A stretch of 64,000 nt of DNA from Neobacillus driksii (GTDB taxonomy: Bacteria > Bacillota > Bacilli > Bacillales > Cytobacillaceae), in the NCBI RefSeq assembly GCF_013409995.1, contig NZ_JACCBX010000006.1:246437-310436 (forward strand), read 5' to 3'. Both the position numbers and the translations under genes were made by a program. This document shows, piece by piece, positions 8,399 to 17,881 of the stretch. The notes beneath the pieces were generated by a model, which searched no databases, had not been told where the DNA came from, and saw nothing but the letters and a program-made list of their open reading frames with translations. Numbering within the stretch: position 1 is the stretch's first letter; each line of letters starts with the position of its first letter.

Positions 8399-9294
8399 TA
8401 GAGACAAGACGTACACAACTTCTCAATTTGTTAGGAGAACGTTCGAAATCGGCAAGGATATCTGCTGAATTAATAAATGTAGAAAATAGGCAGGGGTTTG
8501 TATTAGAAACTTTAATGTTGCAATTAAATGGCATTGAAACGGTCCCTGCTTATTTTGCTAAACCATTAAATGACGTTGAACCTTTACCAACGGTTATCTT
8601 TAATCATTCACATGGCGGCAATTTTGACCAAGGGAAAGAAGAACTCTTAACTAGCAGCTCTTATTTGCAAAGTCCTTCCTTCGTAGAAGAGATAATCGAA
8701 CTTGGGTTTGCGGTTTGTTCGATTGATATGTGGGGCTTTAACCAACGCAAAGGGAAACAAGAAAGTGAATTGGTAAAGGAAATGCTGTTAGATGGCCAAA
8801 CTTTGTGGGGAATGCGGCTATTCGATAATATGGCCTTGTTAGACTATCTTGAAACTCGCCCCGACGTCAACCCTGACAGAATTGGTGCAATTGGCATGTC
8901 CATGGGAGGATTAATGAGTTGGTGGCTGGCCGCACTAGATGAGCGTATAAAGGTGACAGTAGATATAGCAGCACAAGTGGATATTGAAACATTAAAACAG
9001 AAACGTGGTTTAGATCATCATGGATTCTATTATTATGTTCCTGGATTTCTAAAACATTTTTCTACATTAGAAGTTCAAGAAATGATTGCCCCAAGACCAC
9101 GCCTCAGTATGATTGGTAAGGATGATCGAATGTGTCCCATTGAAGGTGCAGAATTTTTAAACGAACAACTGAAAAAAACGTATGAACAACAATGTTTTCC
9201 TCAAAATTGGGAAGGCAGAATTCTTACAGGCGGACATCAAGAAACAAAGGAAATGAGATCATTATGGAAAACATTCTTAAAGAAACACCTTTAA
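8395..9294 (+). CDS. Alpha/beta-hydrolase esterase (dienelactone hydrolase / acetyl-esterase-like)
   Basis: This 299-residue alpha/beta hydrolase has a nucleophile elbow GMSMGG (Ser about residue 177), a likely catalytic Asp in GKDDRMCP and His in TGGHQETKEM near the C-terminus. An oxyanion-type HSHGG is in the N-terminal half. No signal peptide is seen. In this operon it probably removes acetyl or other esters from imported pectic oligosaccharides, as Rgae or YesT do by a different fold; this is inference. The GTG start overlaps the stop of the GH28 gene by 4 bases and no ATG is available nearby. Its 3' end overlaps the next gene by 31 bases. Confidence 0.8.
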   Translation: MIETRRTQLLNLLGERSKSARISAELINVENRQGFVLETLMLQLNGIETVPAYFAKPLNDVEPLPTVIFNHSHGGNFDQGKEELLTSSSYLQSPSFVEEIIELGFAVCSIDMWGFNQRKGKQESELVKEMLLDGQTLWGMRLFDNMALLDYLETRPDVNPDRIGAIGMSMGGLMSWWLAALDERIKVTVDIAAQVDIETLKQKRGLDHHGFYYYVPGFLKHFSTLEVQEMIAPRPRLSMIGKDDRMCPIEGAEFLNEQLKKTYEQQCFPQNWEGRILTGGHQETKEMRSLWKTFLKKHL

Positions 9295-10202
9295 ACTTTC
9301 TTAAAAGTCTAGTAGTTGGAAGAAATGAAATCTGTGATTTTTCTAATATCCAAGAGGCTCTAGATAGTTGTTGTGATGAAAATGGACCGGTAAAAATAAC
9401 GGTTTTAAGTGGAGAGTATTATGAAACTATTTCCTTATATCAATCTAACATTACATTGATAGGAATTGGCTCAGTTAAGGTGATTGGAAATCGATACGCG
9501 TTACAAAAAGATGAACATCTGCGAGAAATAGGTACCTTTCAGACGGCGACTCTGTTTATCAACGGTGAAAATATTAGTTTAGAAAATATCGAGATTATTA
9601 ATAATGCAGGACCAGGAGAAAAGGTGGGTCAGGCGGTTGCATTATATAGTGAAGGAAACAACGTAACCTTTAAAAACTGTTCCTTTAAAGGCTATCAGGA
9701 CACTGTTTGTTTAGGACCGCTGCCAGAAGTTCAAAAAAATGGCCTGCCTTTTTCTACTCCTGAAATAAGAACCAAATTTGCAGAAAATAAGAGTCTTTTT
9801 ATTAATTGCTATATAGAAGGAACCGTCGATTTTGTTTTTGGTGGTGGTGAAGCAGTGTTTCAGGGTAGTGAAATTAAGTCATTGAAAAGACCAAACAACA
9901 AAGAAGGCTACGTTACAGCTGCTTCCACTTCAATAAGTAAAAAAGGCTTTTATTTCTATCAATGTTTTATTACTGCAGACGCAGATGTTAAAAATGTCTT
10001 TTTAGGAAGACCGTGGCGCCCCTATGCGAAAACTACATTTGCTGACTGTATGATCGGTTCACACATCCATCCAGATAGATGGGATGATTGGGGAAACAAA
10101 GCTAATAGAATAACGGTAACTTATAAGGAATTAAACAATCAATATAGCGATCAAAGTGATATGAACCCATTAGATTGGATTGATTTCATACAACTAGATT
10201 AA
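9264..10202 (+). CDS. Pectin methylesterase-like protein (CE8 fold), no signal peptide
   Basis: The protein is about 312 residues with pectinesterase signatures in order: GYQDTVCLG, GTVDFVFGG (catalytic Asp pair region) and LGRPWRPYAKTTF. It should hydrolyse galacturonate methyl esters. Most bacterial CE8 enzymes are exported; this one lacks a signal peptide, so a cytoplasmic role on imported methylated oligogalacturonides is inferred. I choose ATG 9264 because the frame further upstream encodes a basic, non-conserved extension inside the esterase gene. The ribosome site is weak (AAAGGA about 13 bases upstream), consistent with coupling to the overlapping esterase gene. Confidence 0.88.
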   Translation: MENILKETPLNFLKSLVVGRNEICDFSNIQEALDSCCDENGPVKITVLSGEYYETISLYQSNITLIGIGSVKVIGNRYALQKDEHLREIGTFQTATLFINGENISLENIEIINNAGPGEKVGQAVALYSEGNNVTFKNCSFKGYQDTVCLGPLPEVQKNGLPFSTPEIRTKFAENKSLFINCYIEGTVDFVFGGGEAVFQGSEIKSLKRPNNKEGYVTAASTSISKKGFYFYQCFITADADVKNVFLGRPWRPYAKTTFADCMIGSHIHPDRWDDWGNKANRITVTYKELNNQYSDQSDMNPLDWIDFIQLD

Positions 10203-10221
10203 TAGGAAAGGAACATGGAGA

Positions 10222-10683
10222 ATGAAGCGAAAATGGGAAGTGATAATTGGAATAGCAGGTGTCATACTTTGTGTGATTTTCTTAGGCGGGTTTTCATTGA
10301 CGATAACTTCTATGGAGGAAAGTACTTATCAGACAACCGTTTTTCCTATCTTGCAGGAGGGTGTTTCTAAAGAGTACGTTTCAGAGAGTTTTGAAGCGGT
10401 GAAAGCGTTAGCTATATGGTTTGGTGTCGCCCTGCTAATCGTAGTTATATTTGTTGCTCTGGCTATTCTATCGATTTGGCGAAATAAATATCCGAAAAGG
10501 GGAGCAGTGCTGTTTATTTTTGCCGGCTTAGCAACTTTATTTGGGACCCAGTTTATTGCTTTTCCCATTGCTTTTCTCTTTTTTACAACAGCAGGCTTAT
10601 GCCTCCTTAGAAAAATAAAGGACAAAGAAGGAGTAGAAAATGTATCAAACAAAAATTACAAATCCGATTTTACCCGGATTTAA
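10222..10683 (+). CDS. Small membrane protein, DUF4064-like
   Basis: This 153-residue protein has a basic start (MKRKWEVIIGIAGVILCVIF), a helix, a periplasm-side loop, then three closely packed hydrophobic segments and a charged tail. The MKR-WE-IIGI opening and arrangement resemble the DUF4064 family, which has no known function. An AGGAAAGGAA site precedes the ATG. The last 44 bases overlap the GH43 gene, so it is a real member of this operon. Role unknown; no catalytic motif is visible. Confidence 0.65.
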   Translation: MKRKWEVIIGIAGVILCVIFLGGFSLTITSMEESTYQTTVFPILQEGVSKEYVSESFEAVKALAIWFGVALLIVVIFVALAILSIWRNKYPKRGAVLFIFAGLATLFGTQFIAFPIAFLFFTTAGLCLLRKIKDKEGVENVSNKNYKSDFTRI

Positions 10684-12208
10684 TCCAGATCCCTATATTT
10701 TAAAGGTAGAAGATACGTATTATATTGCGGTATCGTCCTTCGAATGGCTGCCGGGTGTTCGTATTTATCAATCAAAGGATTTAGTAAATTGGGAACATGA
10801 AACGGATATTCTATCGAATCAAGTCGATTTACGCGGCAATCCACAAAACGGAAGTATTTGGGCTCCGCAGCTTAGTTACTCTGAAGGTTTATTTTTTCTT
10901 GTCTATACCGATGTAAAAAGTACAAAACGACCATTTAAAGACAGCCATAATTATTTAATTTCTGCACCAAGTATTAATGGTCCATGGTCACCGCCTGTGT
11001 ACTTAAATAGCAGCGGCTTTGATCCGTCTTTATTCCATGATCGTGACGGACGTAAGTGGCTGTTAAACGAAATTTGGGATTATCGAATAGAAACAGGCAA
11101 TAAATCAGTAGGAGTTGTCCTTCAAGAATACGATCCGGAAAATCACCTGTTAACAGGACCTGTCTATAAAATATTTGACGGTACAGAATTAGCAAAAACA
11201 GAAGCACCACATATTTACCGACATAATGATTATTACTATTTAATTACCGCAGAAGGTGGGACAGGTTCCGGTCATTCGGTTACGGTTTGTCGCGCTAAAG
11301 AGATTACGGGACCATATGAATTGGATCCACACTATCCGATGTTGACCGCTAGTGATAAACCCGAATCACCTTTACAATGTTCAGGTCACGGCAGTATTGT
11401 TCAAACCCCTCTGGGCAACTGGTATATGGTCTATTTATGCACGCGTCCATTAATGGGGAAAGCAGCGATTTTAGGACGTGAAACGGCTATTCAAGAAGTT
11501 TATTGGACAGAAGATGGCTGGCTGCGATTAGTGGATGGCGGCAATGGCCCATTAGCAGAAACAGAAATCATTACGGCAGAGCCGGTTGTACAGAGGAAGG
11601 ATACAAACTTTCGTGATGATTTTACGGGTGTTCTCGATAAAGAGTGGAACAGCCTGCGTATTTTGGCGGATGATTCTTGGTGTGATTTAACAAGTAGAGA
11701 AGGATATTTACGTGTAATATCTGGTGATTCCATTCAATCCTTATTTGAACATCATATATTGGCTATTCGCCAAAAAGATTTCCGGTTTCATGCATTTACG
11801 AAAATAGACTATACCCCTAAAACTTATAATCAAATGGCTGGATTGCTGCTGTACTTAAATGATAGTAATTATCTGTATGCCTATTTGACTTATGATGAGG
11901 AAAAAGGCCGTGTTCTTCGATTGATGAAGTGCAGAGATGGTGAATTTTCACTAACTCCTGGCATAATTCCAACAGAAGATGGTCAAGTAGAGTTAAAGAT
12001 TGAAGTCAACGGACCAGTTGGAAATTATTATTATAGAATGGCTGGAGACAATCTTTGGCACGGAATTGGAGAATCTCAAGATTTGTTATTCTTGGCTGGA
12101 GGATTTACCGGTAACTTTGTAGGAATTGCTGTTCATGATATGGACCGTAAAGCCGGTTCTTATGCTGATTTTGATTTCTTTGAATATCGTGGACTTGATT
12201 CACTGTAA
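10640..12208 (+). CDS. Glycoside hydrolase family 43 (beta-xylosidase/arabinofuranosidase type)
   Basis: This 522-residue enzyme has the five-bladed propeller residues of GH43: base Asp in GFNPDPYI near residue 14, pKa-modulating Asp in SGFDPSLFHDRDGRKW near 128, and acid Glu in KTEAPHIYR near 187. The last 200 residues form the concanavalin-like C-terminal domain typical of XynB-type enzymes (FHAFTKIDYTPKTYNQMAGLLLY). No signal peptide. It would trim xylose, arabinose or galactose from side chains of imported oligosaccharides; the exact sugar cannot be told from sequence. AAGGAG lies 7 bases before the ATG, inside the previous gene. Confidence 0.92.
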   Translation: MYQTKITNPILPGFNPDPYILKVEDTYYIAVSSFEWLPGVRIYQSKDLVNWEHETDILSNQVDLRGNPQNGSIWAPQLSYSEGLFFLVYTDVKSTKRPFKDSHNYLISAPSINGPWSPPVYLNSSGFDPSLFHDRDGRKWLLNEIWDYRIETGNKSVGVVLQEYDPENHLLTGPVYKIFDGTELAKTEAPHIYRHNDYYYLITAEGGTGSGHSVTVCRAKEITGPYELDPHYPMLTASDKPESPLQCSGHGSIVQTPLGNWYMVYLCTRPLMGKAAILGRETAIQEVYWTEDGWLRLVDGGNGPLAETEIITAEPVVQRKDTNFRDDFTGVLDKEWNSLRILADDSWCDLTSREGYLRVISGDSIQSLFEHHILAIRQKDFRFHAFTKIDYTPKTYNQMAGLLLYLNDSNYLYAYLTYDEEKGRVLRLMKCRDGEFSLTPGIIPTEDGQVELKIEVNGPVGNYYYRMAGDNLWHGIGESQDLLFLAGGFTGNFVGIAVHDMDRKAGSYADFDFFEYRGLDSL

Positions 12209-12247
12209 CCATTATGAAGTCCGAAAATAGTAGGGAGGTTAGGATAG

Positions 12248-15190
12248 TTGAAAATTTTTAAGGTTAGTATTTATATTTTACTCGCATTTTTACTGCTACT
12301 CAGTCAAGTTGGTGCAACAGCTTTAGCAAACAAACCATCTTCTGAAAATGACCTGCATGCTCCAGTAAACCTACTGATACCCAATCTTGCTATAGACGAG
12401 GACAGTATAACCCTTGTTTGGGAAAAACCTGAAGAGTATCACGATATTACAGATTTCAATGTCTATATGAATGGAAAGAAAATTGGCAGCGCTTTAAAAG
12501 ATAATCACGGCCCTGCAAAAGCATATATCGATAATTTCTATAAAAATATTGATAAGGATGATTTCCATGTTGATATTCTTATTCATAATTTCATGGTGGA
12601 AAATCTTAAACCAAACAAATCCTATGAATTTTATGTTACCTCGGTAAATGCTGAAGGAATCGAATCAACTCCTTCCAATAAAGTTATTGGGAAAACAACA
12701 GCAGTACCGGAAATTTTCAATATTGTTGATTTTGGTGCAACACCTGATGATGGAACAAAAGATACAAAAGCCATTCAAGCAGCAATTGATGCTGCTGCAC
12801 CAGGGGCGAAGGTACTAATACCGGAAGGGAAATTTATCTCTGGAGAAATATGGCTTAAGTCCGATATGACGCTGCAAGTAGATGGATATTTACTTGGGTC
12901 AGAAGATGCGGAAGATTACAGCATGAATTTCTGGCTGTACGATTACTCGACCGATGAGCGTTCCTACTCTCTAATCAATGCTCATACCTACGATTACGGC
13001 AGTTTAAGGAATATTAGAATTGTAGGTAACGGGATCATTGATGGAAACGGCTGGAAATATGATAAAAGCCATCCAACAATTGATGAACTTGGCAATGAGC
13101 TGCCTCGTTTAGTTGCGGGTAATAACACTAAAGTTACAGGGGATGTAAAAGTAGAAAATGGAAAAATGAGCCCTTTAAATCCTGATGCGGAGAGTACATT
13201 TGGAATACTGGCTGCAAATCAGTCTTACGCTGCCCAAGTGATGGGGATGGATGAAAAATCTGCTTATTCCGGACGATCCAATCTAATTACAGTCCGCGGG
13301 GTGGACGGTATGTATTATGAAGGCATTACCCAGCTTAATCCAGCTAATCACGGGATTGTGAACCTTCATAGTAAAAACATTGTAGTAAATGGCACCATTT
13401 CCAAAACATACGACGGAAATAATGCCGATGGATATGAGTTCGGTGATTCTCAAAACATTATGGTCTTCAATAACTTCGTAGATACTGGAGATGATGCGAT
13501 TAACTTTGCTTCTGGAATGGGCCAGGCGGCTGCGGACAAAGAACCAACGGGAAATGCATGGATTTTTAATAATTATATTCGTGAAGGTCACGGTGGAGTA
13601 GTAACAGGTAGTCATACCGGAAGTTGGATACAAGATTTTGTTGTAGAAGATAACATTATGTATAAAACGGATGTTGGCTTACGTAGTAAAACGAATACAC
13701 CTATGGGCGGCGGAGCAAGAAACATCCTGTTCAGAGATAATGCGTTAGAGGGAATAGATGGAGATGGTCCTTTTGTTTTCACTTCTGCTTATACAGATGC
13801 GAATGCTTCTATTCTTTACGAACCTGCTCAAAAAATATCCCAATTTAATGATATGGAGATAGTCAATACAACAGTACGCAACCAAGGCGGCAGTAAAAAA
13901 CAGTCGATCCTAGTAAGTGGTAATGATGATGTAGGGGAAGTCTACCACGAAAATATTACCTTCATGAATGTAAAATTTGATAATGTCTATTCTGTAAATA
14001 TGGATTACGCGAAGGATTTTAAATTCATTAATGTAGCTTTTACAAACGTCAAAGATAATGCTGGAAATCAATGGAGAATCAAAAACTCAACAGGGCTAGT
14101 GTTTGAAGATACAACACAAGCTCCTGAAAATGCTATCCAAAAACCGGAATGGTCAGAAACTGCGACAGTCCAAGCTCAAGCTTCATCAGATGGAAAGAGT
14201 GTTACCCTAACTTGGGATAAAGCGACCGATAATATAGCTGTTACAGGGTACACAATATTTAAAGACGGAGAAAAAATAGGTTCTAATTATACGACAACGC
14301 CGAATTCAAGCTATACAGTTAAGGGATTATCTCCGGCTAGAGAATACACGTTTAAGGTTGAAGCCGCTGATGCAACTGGGAATCGTACTTCAGATGGTCC
14401 TGAAGTGACAATAAAAACTCCTGGTACAGCGGATGTAACAGCGCCAGTGCTTCCTGAAAATACTGAAATTTCAGAACCTACTATTAAAATACCTGCTAAT
14501 GAAACCTTTAGCGGAAAAGAAGCTGATGTTGTTTATGCCGGCTTCACTTGGGCCTCTGTTGCTTGGAACGCCGCGAGTGATGATGTTGGTATTGCAGGAT
14601 ATAACGTTTATGCTAACGGAAAGTTACATGGATTTGTTAAATCTAGTAAATACACGCTAACAAATCTTCAGCCAGGTACAAACTATGAGATTGAAGTGGA
14701 AGCAGTCGACCAAGCAGGAAATAAGACACGTTATGACAGTTCGCTTGAAATCGAAACGGCGGTTCCATATGCAATCGGGGCTCCAACCTTTGATGGAGGG
14801 TTAACGGCTGCGATTGGAAAGGATGGAACGAGCGTTTCCCTTTCTTGGAGCAAGGCTGCTGCTGTTAACCAAGAAGTTATAGGTTACCGTGTATATGTTG
14901 ATGGGCAGCCGATAAAGCCTGAAGGGGTTGAATTTACTCCAATCAACGCTGAAATGACCACTTCTGAAACGAATTACACTGTAACCGGCCTTAAACAAGG
15001 CAAAAGATATACGTTTAAAGTAGAAGCTGTAGGACGTGGAATCAAATATTCCAAACGAGAAAGACTCTCCGGTACTATTTTAAACGGTCTTGTAAAAGTG
15101 GATGGGTATCGCTGGAGCGGCAATGGACCAAGCGCAACGGTTCATCTGATTCCTGGGAAAGCAGTTAGTGAAGAAGCAAAAAATAAGTAA
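12248..15190 (+). CDS. Exported multidomain GH28 polygalacturonase with fibronectin type III domains
   Basis: The protein is 980 residues, beginning with a signal peptide (hydrophobic core IYILLAFLLLLSQVG, likely cleavage after ALA near 27). An FN3-like domain covers about 35-150 and a GH28 beta-helix about 155-640, with NADGYEFGDS, TGDDAINFASG, GHGGVVTGSHTG and DVGLRSKTN at the catalytic positions. Three further FN3-like repeats follow (about 635-720, 750-850, 855-960), the first with TWDKATDNIAVTGYTIFKDG. Start is TTG 12248, nine bases after GGGAGG; no better ATG exists. It should attack polygalacturonan or rhamnogalacturonan outside the cell. It has no sortase motif or S-layer domain, so it is probably secreted freely. 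Confidence 0.92.
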   Translation: MKIFKVSIYILLAFLLLLSQVGATALANKPSSENDLHAPVNLLIPNLAIDEDSITLVWEKPEEYHDITDFNVYMNGKKIGSALKDNHGPAKAYIDNFYKNIDKDDFHVDILIHNFMVENLKPNKSYEFYVTSVNAEGIESTPSNKVIGKTTAVPEIFNIVDFGATPDDGTKDTKAIQAAIDAAAPGAKVLIPEGKFISGEIWLKSDMTLQVDGYLLGSEDAEDYSMNFWLYDYSTDERSYSLINAHTYDYGSLRNIRIVGNGIIDGNGWKYDKSHPTIDELGNELPRLVAGNNTKVTGDVKVENGKMSPLNPDAESTFGILAANQSYAAQVMGMDEKSAYSGRSNLITVRGVDGMYYEGITQLNPANHGIVNLHSKNIVVNGTISKTYDGNNADGYEFGDSQNIMVFNNFVDTGDDAINFASGMGQAAADKEPTGNAWIFNNYIREGHGGVVTGSHTGSWIQDFVVEDNIMYKTDVGLRSKTNTPMGGGARNILFRDNALEGIDGDGPFVFTSAYTDANASILYEPAQKISQFNDMEIVNTTVRNQGGSKKQSILVSGNDDVGEVYHENITFMNVKFDNVYSVNMDYAKDFKFINVAFTNVKDNAGNQWRIKNSTGLVFEDTTQAPENAIQKPEWSETATVQAQASSDGKSVTLTWDKATDNIAVTGYTIFKDGEKIGSNYTTTPNSSYTVKGLSPAREYTFKVEAADATGNRTSDGPEVTIKTPGTADVTAPVLPENTEISEPTIKIPANETFSGKEADVVYAGFTWASVAWNAASDDVGIAGYNVYANGKLHGFVKSSKYTLTNLQPGTNYEIEVEAVDQAGNKTRYDSSLEIETAVPYAIGAPTFDGGLTAAIGKDGTSVSLSWSKAAAVNQEVIGYRVYVDGQPIKPEGVEFTPINAEMTTSETNYTVTGLKQGKRYTFKVEAVGRGIKYSKRERLSGTILNGLVKVDGYRWSGNGPSATVHLIPGKAVSEEAKNK

Positions 15191-15277
15191 CTATTAATTA
15201 ACTGTAGGTGCTATATGATAAGGGGTCTTTAATCGTTAAAGCCCACCCAAATATGATCATGAGGAGATGATTAAATC

Positions 15278-17701
15278 TTGAATAAAAGAGTAATTAGAGG
15301 AAAGAAAATGAAGGCTTCCATAATAGCTGCGGCAATAACCATTTCAAGCATAGCTGCAGTTCCTATAGATAATAAAGCGAATGCCGTTACTGCAGCGGTT
15401 GATAATCTTGATAAAGTACTTGCATTTCCAGGGGCAGAAGGCGGGGGCCGTTATACTTCCGGTGGAAGATTTGGTGAAGTCTATATCGTTAATACTCTAG
15501 AAGACTATGGAACTGGAGAAAAGGCTATCCAAGGTTCCCTGCGTGATGCCGTAAGTAAGGATAACCGCTTCATTGTCTTTAATATTTCCGGAAACATCAA
15601 CTTAAAAGAACCGCTTTCCCTACGAAAACGCAAGAATGTCACGATTGCCGGACAAACTGCCCCGGGTGATGGAATCACCATCACTGGATATGAAACGAAT
15701 ATCAGTGACTCTGAGAATGTGATTATTCGCTATCTCCGATTCCGTCCAGGTGCTGAAAATGTGCATACCGGTGATTCTATGGACGCCATTTGGGGTAGAA
15801 GCATGAAAAATGTCATGATTGATCATATATCAACAAGCTGGTCTACTGATGAAACGATGTCGTTATATCGTGCGGAAAACATGACTGTACAGTGGTCAAT
15901 TGTAGCAGAAAGTTTAGCCATGAGCGGTCATACGAAGGGTCGTCATGGGTATGGTGGAATATGGGGTGGAGTAAATACCACATACCATCACAATCTGGTT
16001 GCAAACCATACCTCTCGAAATCCGCGTTTAGGCGGGGGTACTGCCGAGGCAGATGACAACAATCATCTTGGCTTATTTGATATAAGAAATAATGTAATTT
16101 ATAACTGGGGATTTAACACTGCATACGGCGGAGGCAGAGCCTATGCCAATTATATAAATAATTATATGAAGCCGGGATTAGGCACACGTACAAGTGTGGA
16201 ATCTCGGGTGATTGATGCAGGGGAGAAAGACAAACCTGGTAAATTTTACATTAACGGAAATGTACTTGAAGGAAATGCAGAAATAACCAACGACAATTCA
16301 AAAGGCATTTATGTTTCTGAAAGCGCTGCCCCAACAACAGAGATCGTCAATGAAGAATTTATGATGGATGGAACAACTCAAGAAGCACTTCGAACAACAA
16401 CTGCTGAAGAAGCATATACAGAGGTTTTAGCAAAAGCTGGAGCAACGTATCCAAAAAGGGACGCCTTGGATGCAAGAATTATAAACGAGGTGAAGAACAA
16501 TCTAGGGAGATTTGTGAATCGCCATGAAGAAGTAGGAGGTCTTCCATATACTGAAACAATTTCTCGTCCAATAGATTTTGATAAAGATCAAGACGGGATA
16601 GCAGATGATTGGGAGCTTAAAAATGGGTTAGATCCGAGTAATGCTAATGATAGCCGAGAATTATCGGCAGATCAAAGCGGTTATTCTAATATTGAAAATT
16701 ATGTTAATTCCTTGATTGATATGGAGTACAACCCAGAAAACCCAGAAGTTTCATTGAAAAGCCCTACAAATAATCAGATTGTTAAAACAGGTGAAACAGT
16801 TACAATTGAAGCAAATGTAACCGGTAAGTCAGAGATTCAGAGAGTAGAATTTTATAATGGAGATCAGATTATTGGAACCGCCGTAAGCGAGCCATTTACT
16901 CTGACCACCAAATTCCCAGATGGTACCTATTATATTTCCGCCAAGGCAATTGATCAATCGGGTCTCATGACACAAGCGACAGCATCCGTTATACATGTCA
17001 ACAGCGATACCAATCTAAAACAATGGAAATCAACGGATATTGGAACACCAAATATTCCAGGTCACGCTTCCCTTACAAATGATGTCATGACGGTAAAAGG
17101 TTCTGGAAAGTTAATAGCAGCTGATGATAAATTCCATTTTACTTATCGTAATTTGGCAGGAGATGGAGAATTGATCGCAAGGGTAGAGACTATGACACCT
17201 GTTGACCACCATGCTTTTGCTGGATTAATGATCCGGGAAACTCTTGAAAAAGATGCAAAAACCGTGGCGTTAGGTCTTTCCTATACCAAATCTTATTCTT
17301 GGAAGGAAAACGGAACAACTTACTATAGAAATCCATGGTCGGCCTATTTAGCCTCACGTTATGAACAAGGTGGAAATATGGACGAGTTGGATGAAAACCT
17401 TGATGCTCCTAGTAGCGCAATGGAATCTGGAGTTGCGTTACTAAATGATATTCCATTTAAAGATAAGGACCAGCATTTGGGTTATTATTTAAAACTTAAA
17501 CGATCAGGTGATGTTTTTAGAGCAGAGGGATCTACCGATGGAATTAACTGGATGATAATAGGAGAAAGAAAGATAGAAATGAATAAGAAAGTTTACATTG
17601 GAATGGCCGTTGATGGTAACAAAGTGTCCAACCGTTTAGATAATCTAAATACTGCTACTTTTTCTGATATACATTTCAACTTTTCAAAATCAAGCAAATA
17701 A
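15278..17701 (+). CDS. Exported pectate lyase (PL1-like beta-helix) with C-terminal Ig-like and laminin-type domains
   Basis: This 807-residue protein has a signal peptide (ASIIAAAITISSIAAV core). Residues 48-390 form a parallel beta-helix starting AFPGAEGGGRYTSGGRFGEVY and GSLRDAV, with VMIDHISTSWSTDE and HTSRNPRLGGG, the latter carrying the lyase-type Arg. Around 430-450 there is a calcium-loop-like DKDQDGIADDWELKNGLDP. About 490-570 is an Ig-like domain (VEFYNGDQIIGTAVSEPF), and the last 220 residues resemble a DUF1349/laminin-G domain. It cleaves polygalacturonate outside the cell by beta-elimination, making the unsaturated ends used by the GH105 enzyme. TTG 15278 follows GGAG by 11 bases; ATG 15308 with GAGGA is an equally possible start. 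Confidence 0.9.
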   Translation: MNKRVIRGKKMKASIIAAAITISSIAAVPIDNKANAVTAAVDNLDKVLAFPGAEGGGRYTSGGRFGEVYIVNTLEDYGTGEKAIQGSLRDAVSKDNRFIVFNISGNINLKEPLSLRKRKNVTIAGQTAPGDGITITGYETNISDSENVIIRYLRFRPGAENVHTGDSMDAIWGRSMKNVMIDHISTSWSTDETMSLYRAENMTVQWSIVAESLAMSGHTKGRHGYGGIWGGVNTTYHHNLVANHTSRNPRLGGGTAEADDNNHLGLFDIRNNVIYNWGFNTAYGGGRAYANYINNYMKPGLGTRTSVESRVIDAGEKDKPGKFYINGNVLEGNAEITNDNSKGIYVSESAAPTTEIVNEEFMMDGTTQEALRTTTAEEAYTEVLAKAGATYPKRDALDARIINEVKNNLGRFVNRHEEVGGLPYTETISRPIDFDKDQDGIADDWELKNGLDPSNANDSRELSADQSGYSNIENYVNSLIDMEYNPENPEVSLKSPTNNQIVKTGETVTIEANVTGKSEIQRVEFYNGDQIIGTAVSEPFTLTTKFPDGTYYISAKAIDQSGLMTQATASVIHVNSDTNLKQWKSTDIGTPNIPGHASLTNDVMTVKGSGKLIAADDKFHFTYRNLAGDGELIARVETMTPVDHHAFAGLMIRETLEKDAKTVALGLSYTKSYSWKENGTTYYRNPWSAYLASRYEQGGNMDELDENLDAPSSAMESGVALLNDIPFKDKDQHLGYYLKLKRSGDVFRAEGSTDGINWMIIGERKIEMNKKVYIGMAVDGNKVSNRLDNLNTATFSDIHFNFSKSSK

Positions 17702-17753
17702 TTGACTGTATTCATATAAATTTGTACCAAAAAAAAACTGACAAAATCAGAAA

Positions 17754-17768
17754 AAACAGCGCTTTCGA
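17754..17768 (-). promoter_or_regulatory. Possible cre site before the GH78-like gene
   Basis: On the minus strand TCGAAAGCGCTGTTT matches 13 of 15 consensus positions, including the central AANCG core. It lies in the 180-bp gap before the GH78-like gene, which otherwise holds only A/T-rich sequence and no obvious terminator. CcpA control is plausible but weaker than for the site at 2588. Confidence 0.35.
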
Positions 17769-17881
17769 TTCTTTTTCGATTAAAATAAACTATTCATAAA
17801 TCATCAAAATCTTCCCGCCCGCCAATCTGGTATCCAATATCATCCGAGAAATCTCAAGCGGGAGAATCAGGAGTTGGTGTT

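Noticed and set aside
10329-10652. A 107-codon minus-strand frame opposite the DUF4064-like gene
   Set aside because: The plus-strand frame has the better ribosome site, membrane-protein pattern and operon overlap.
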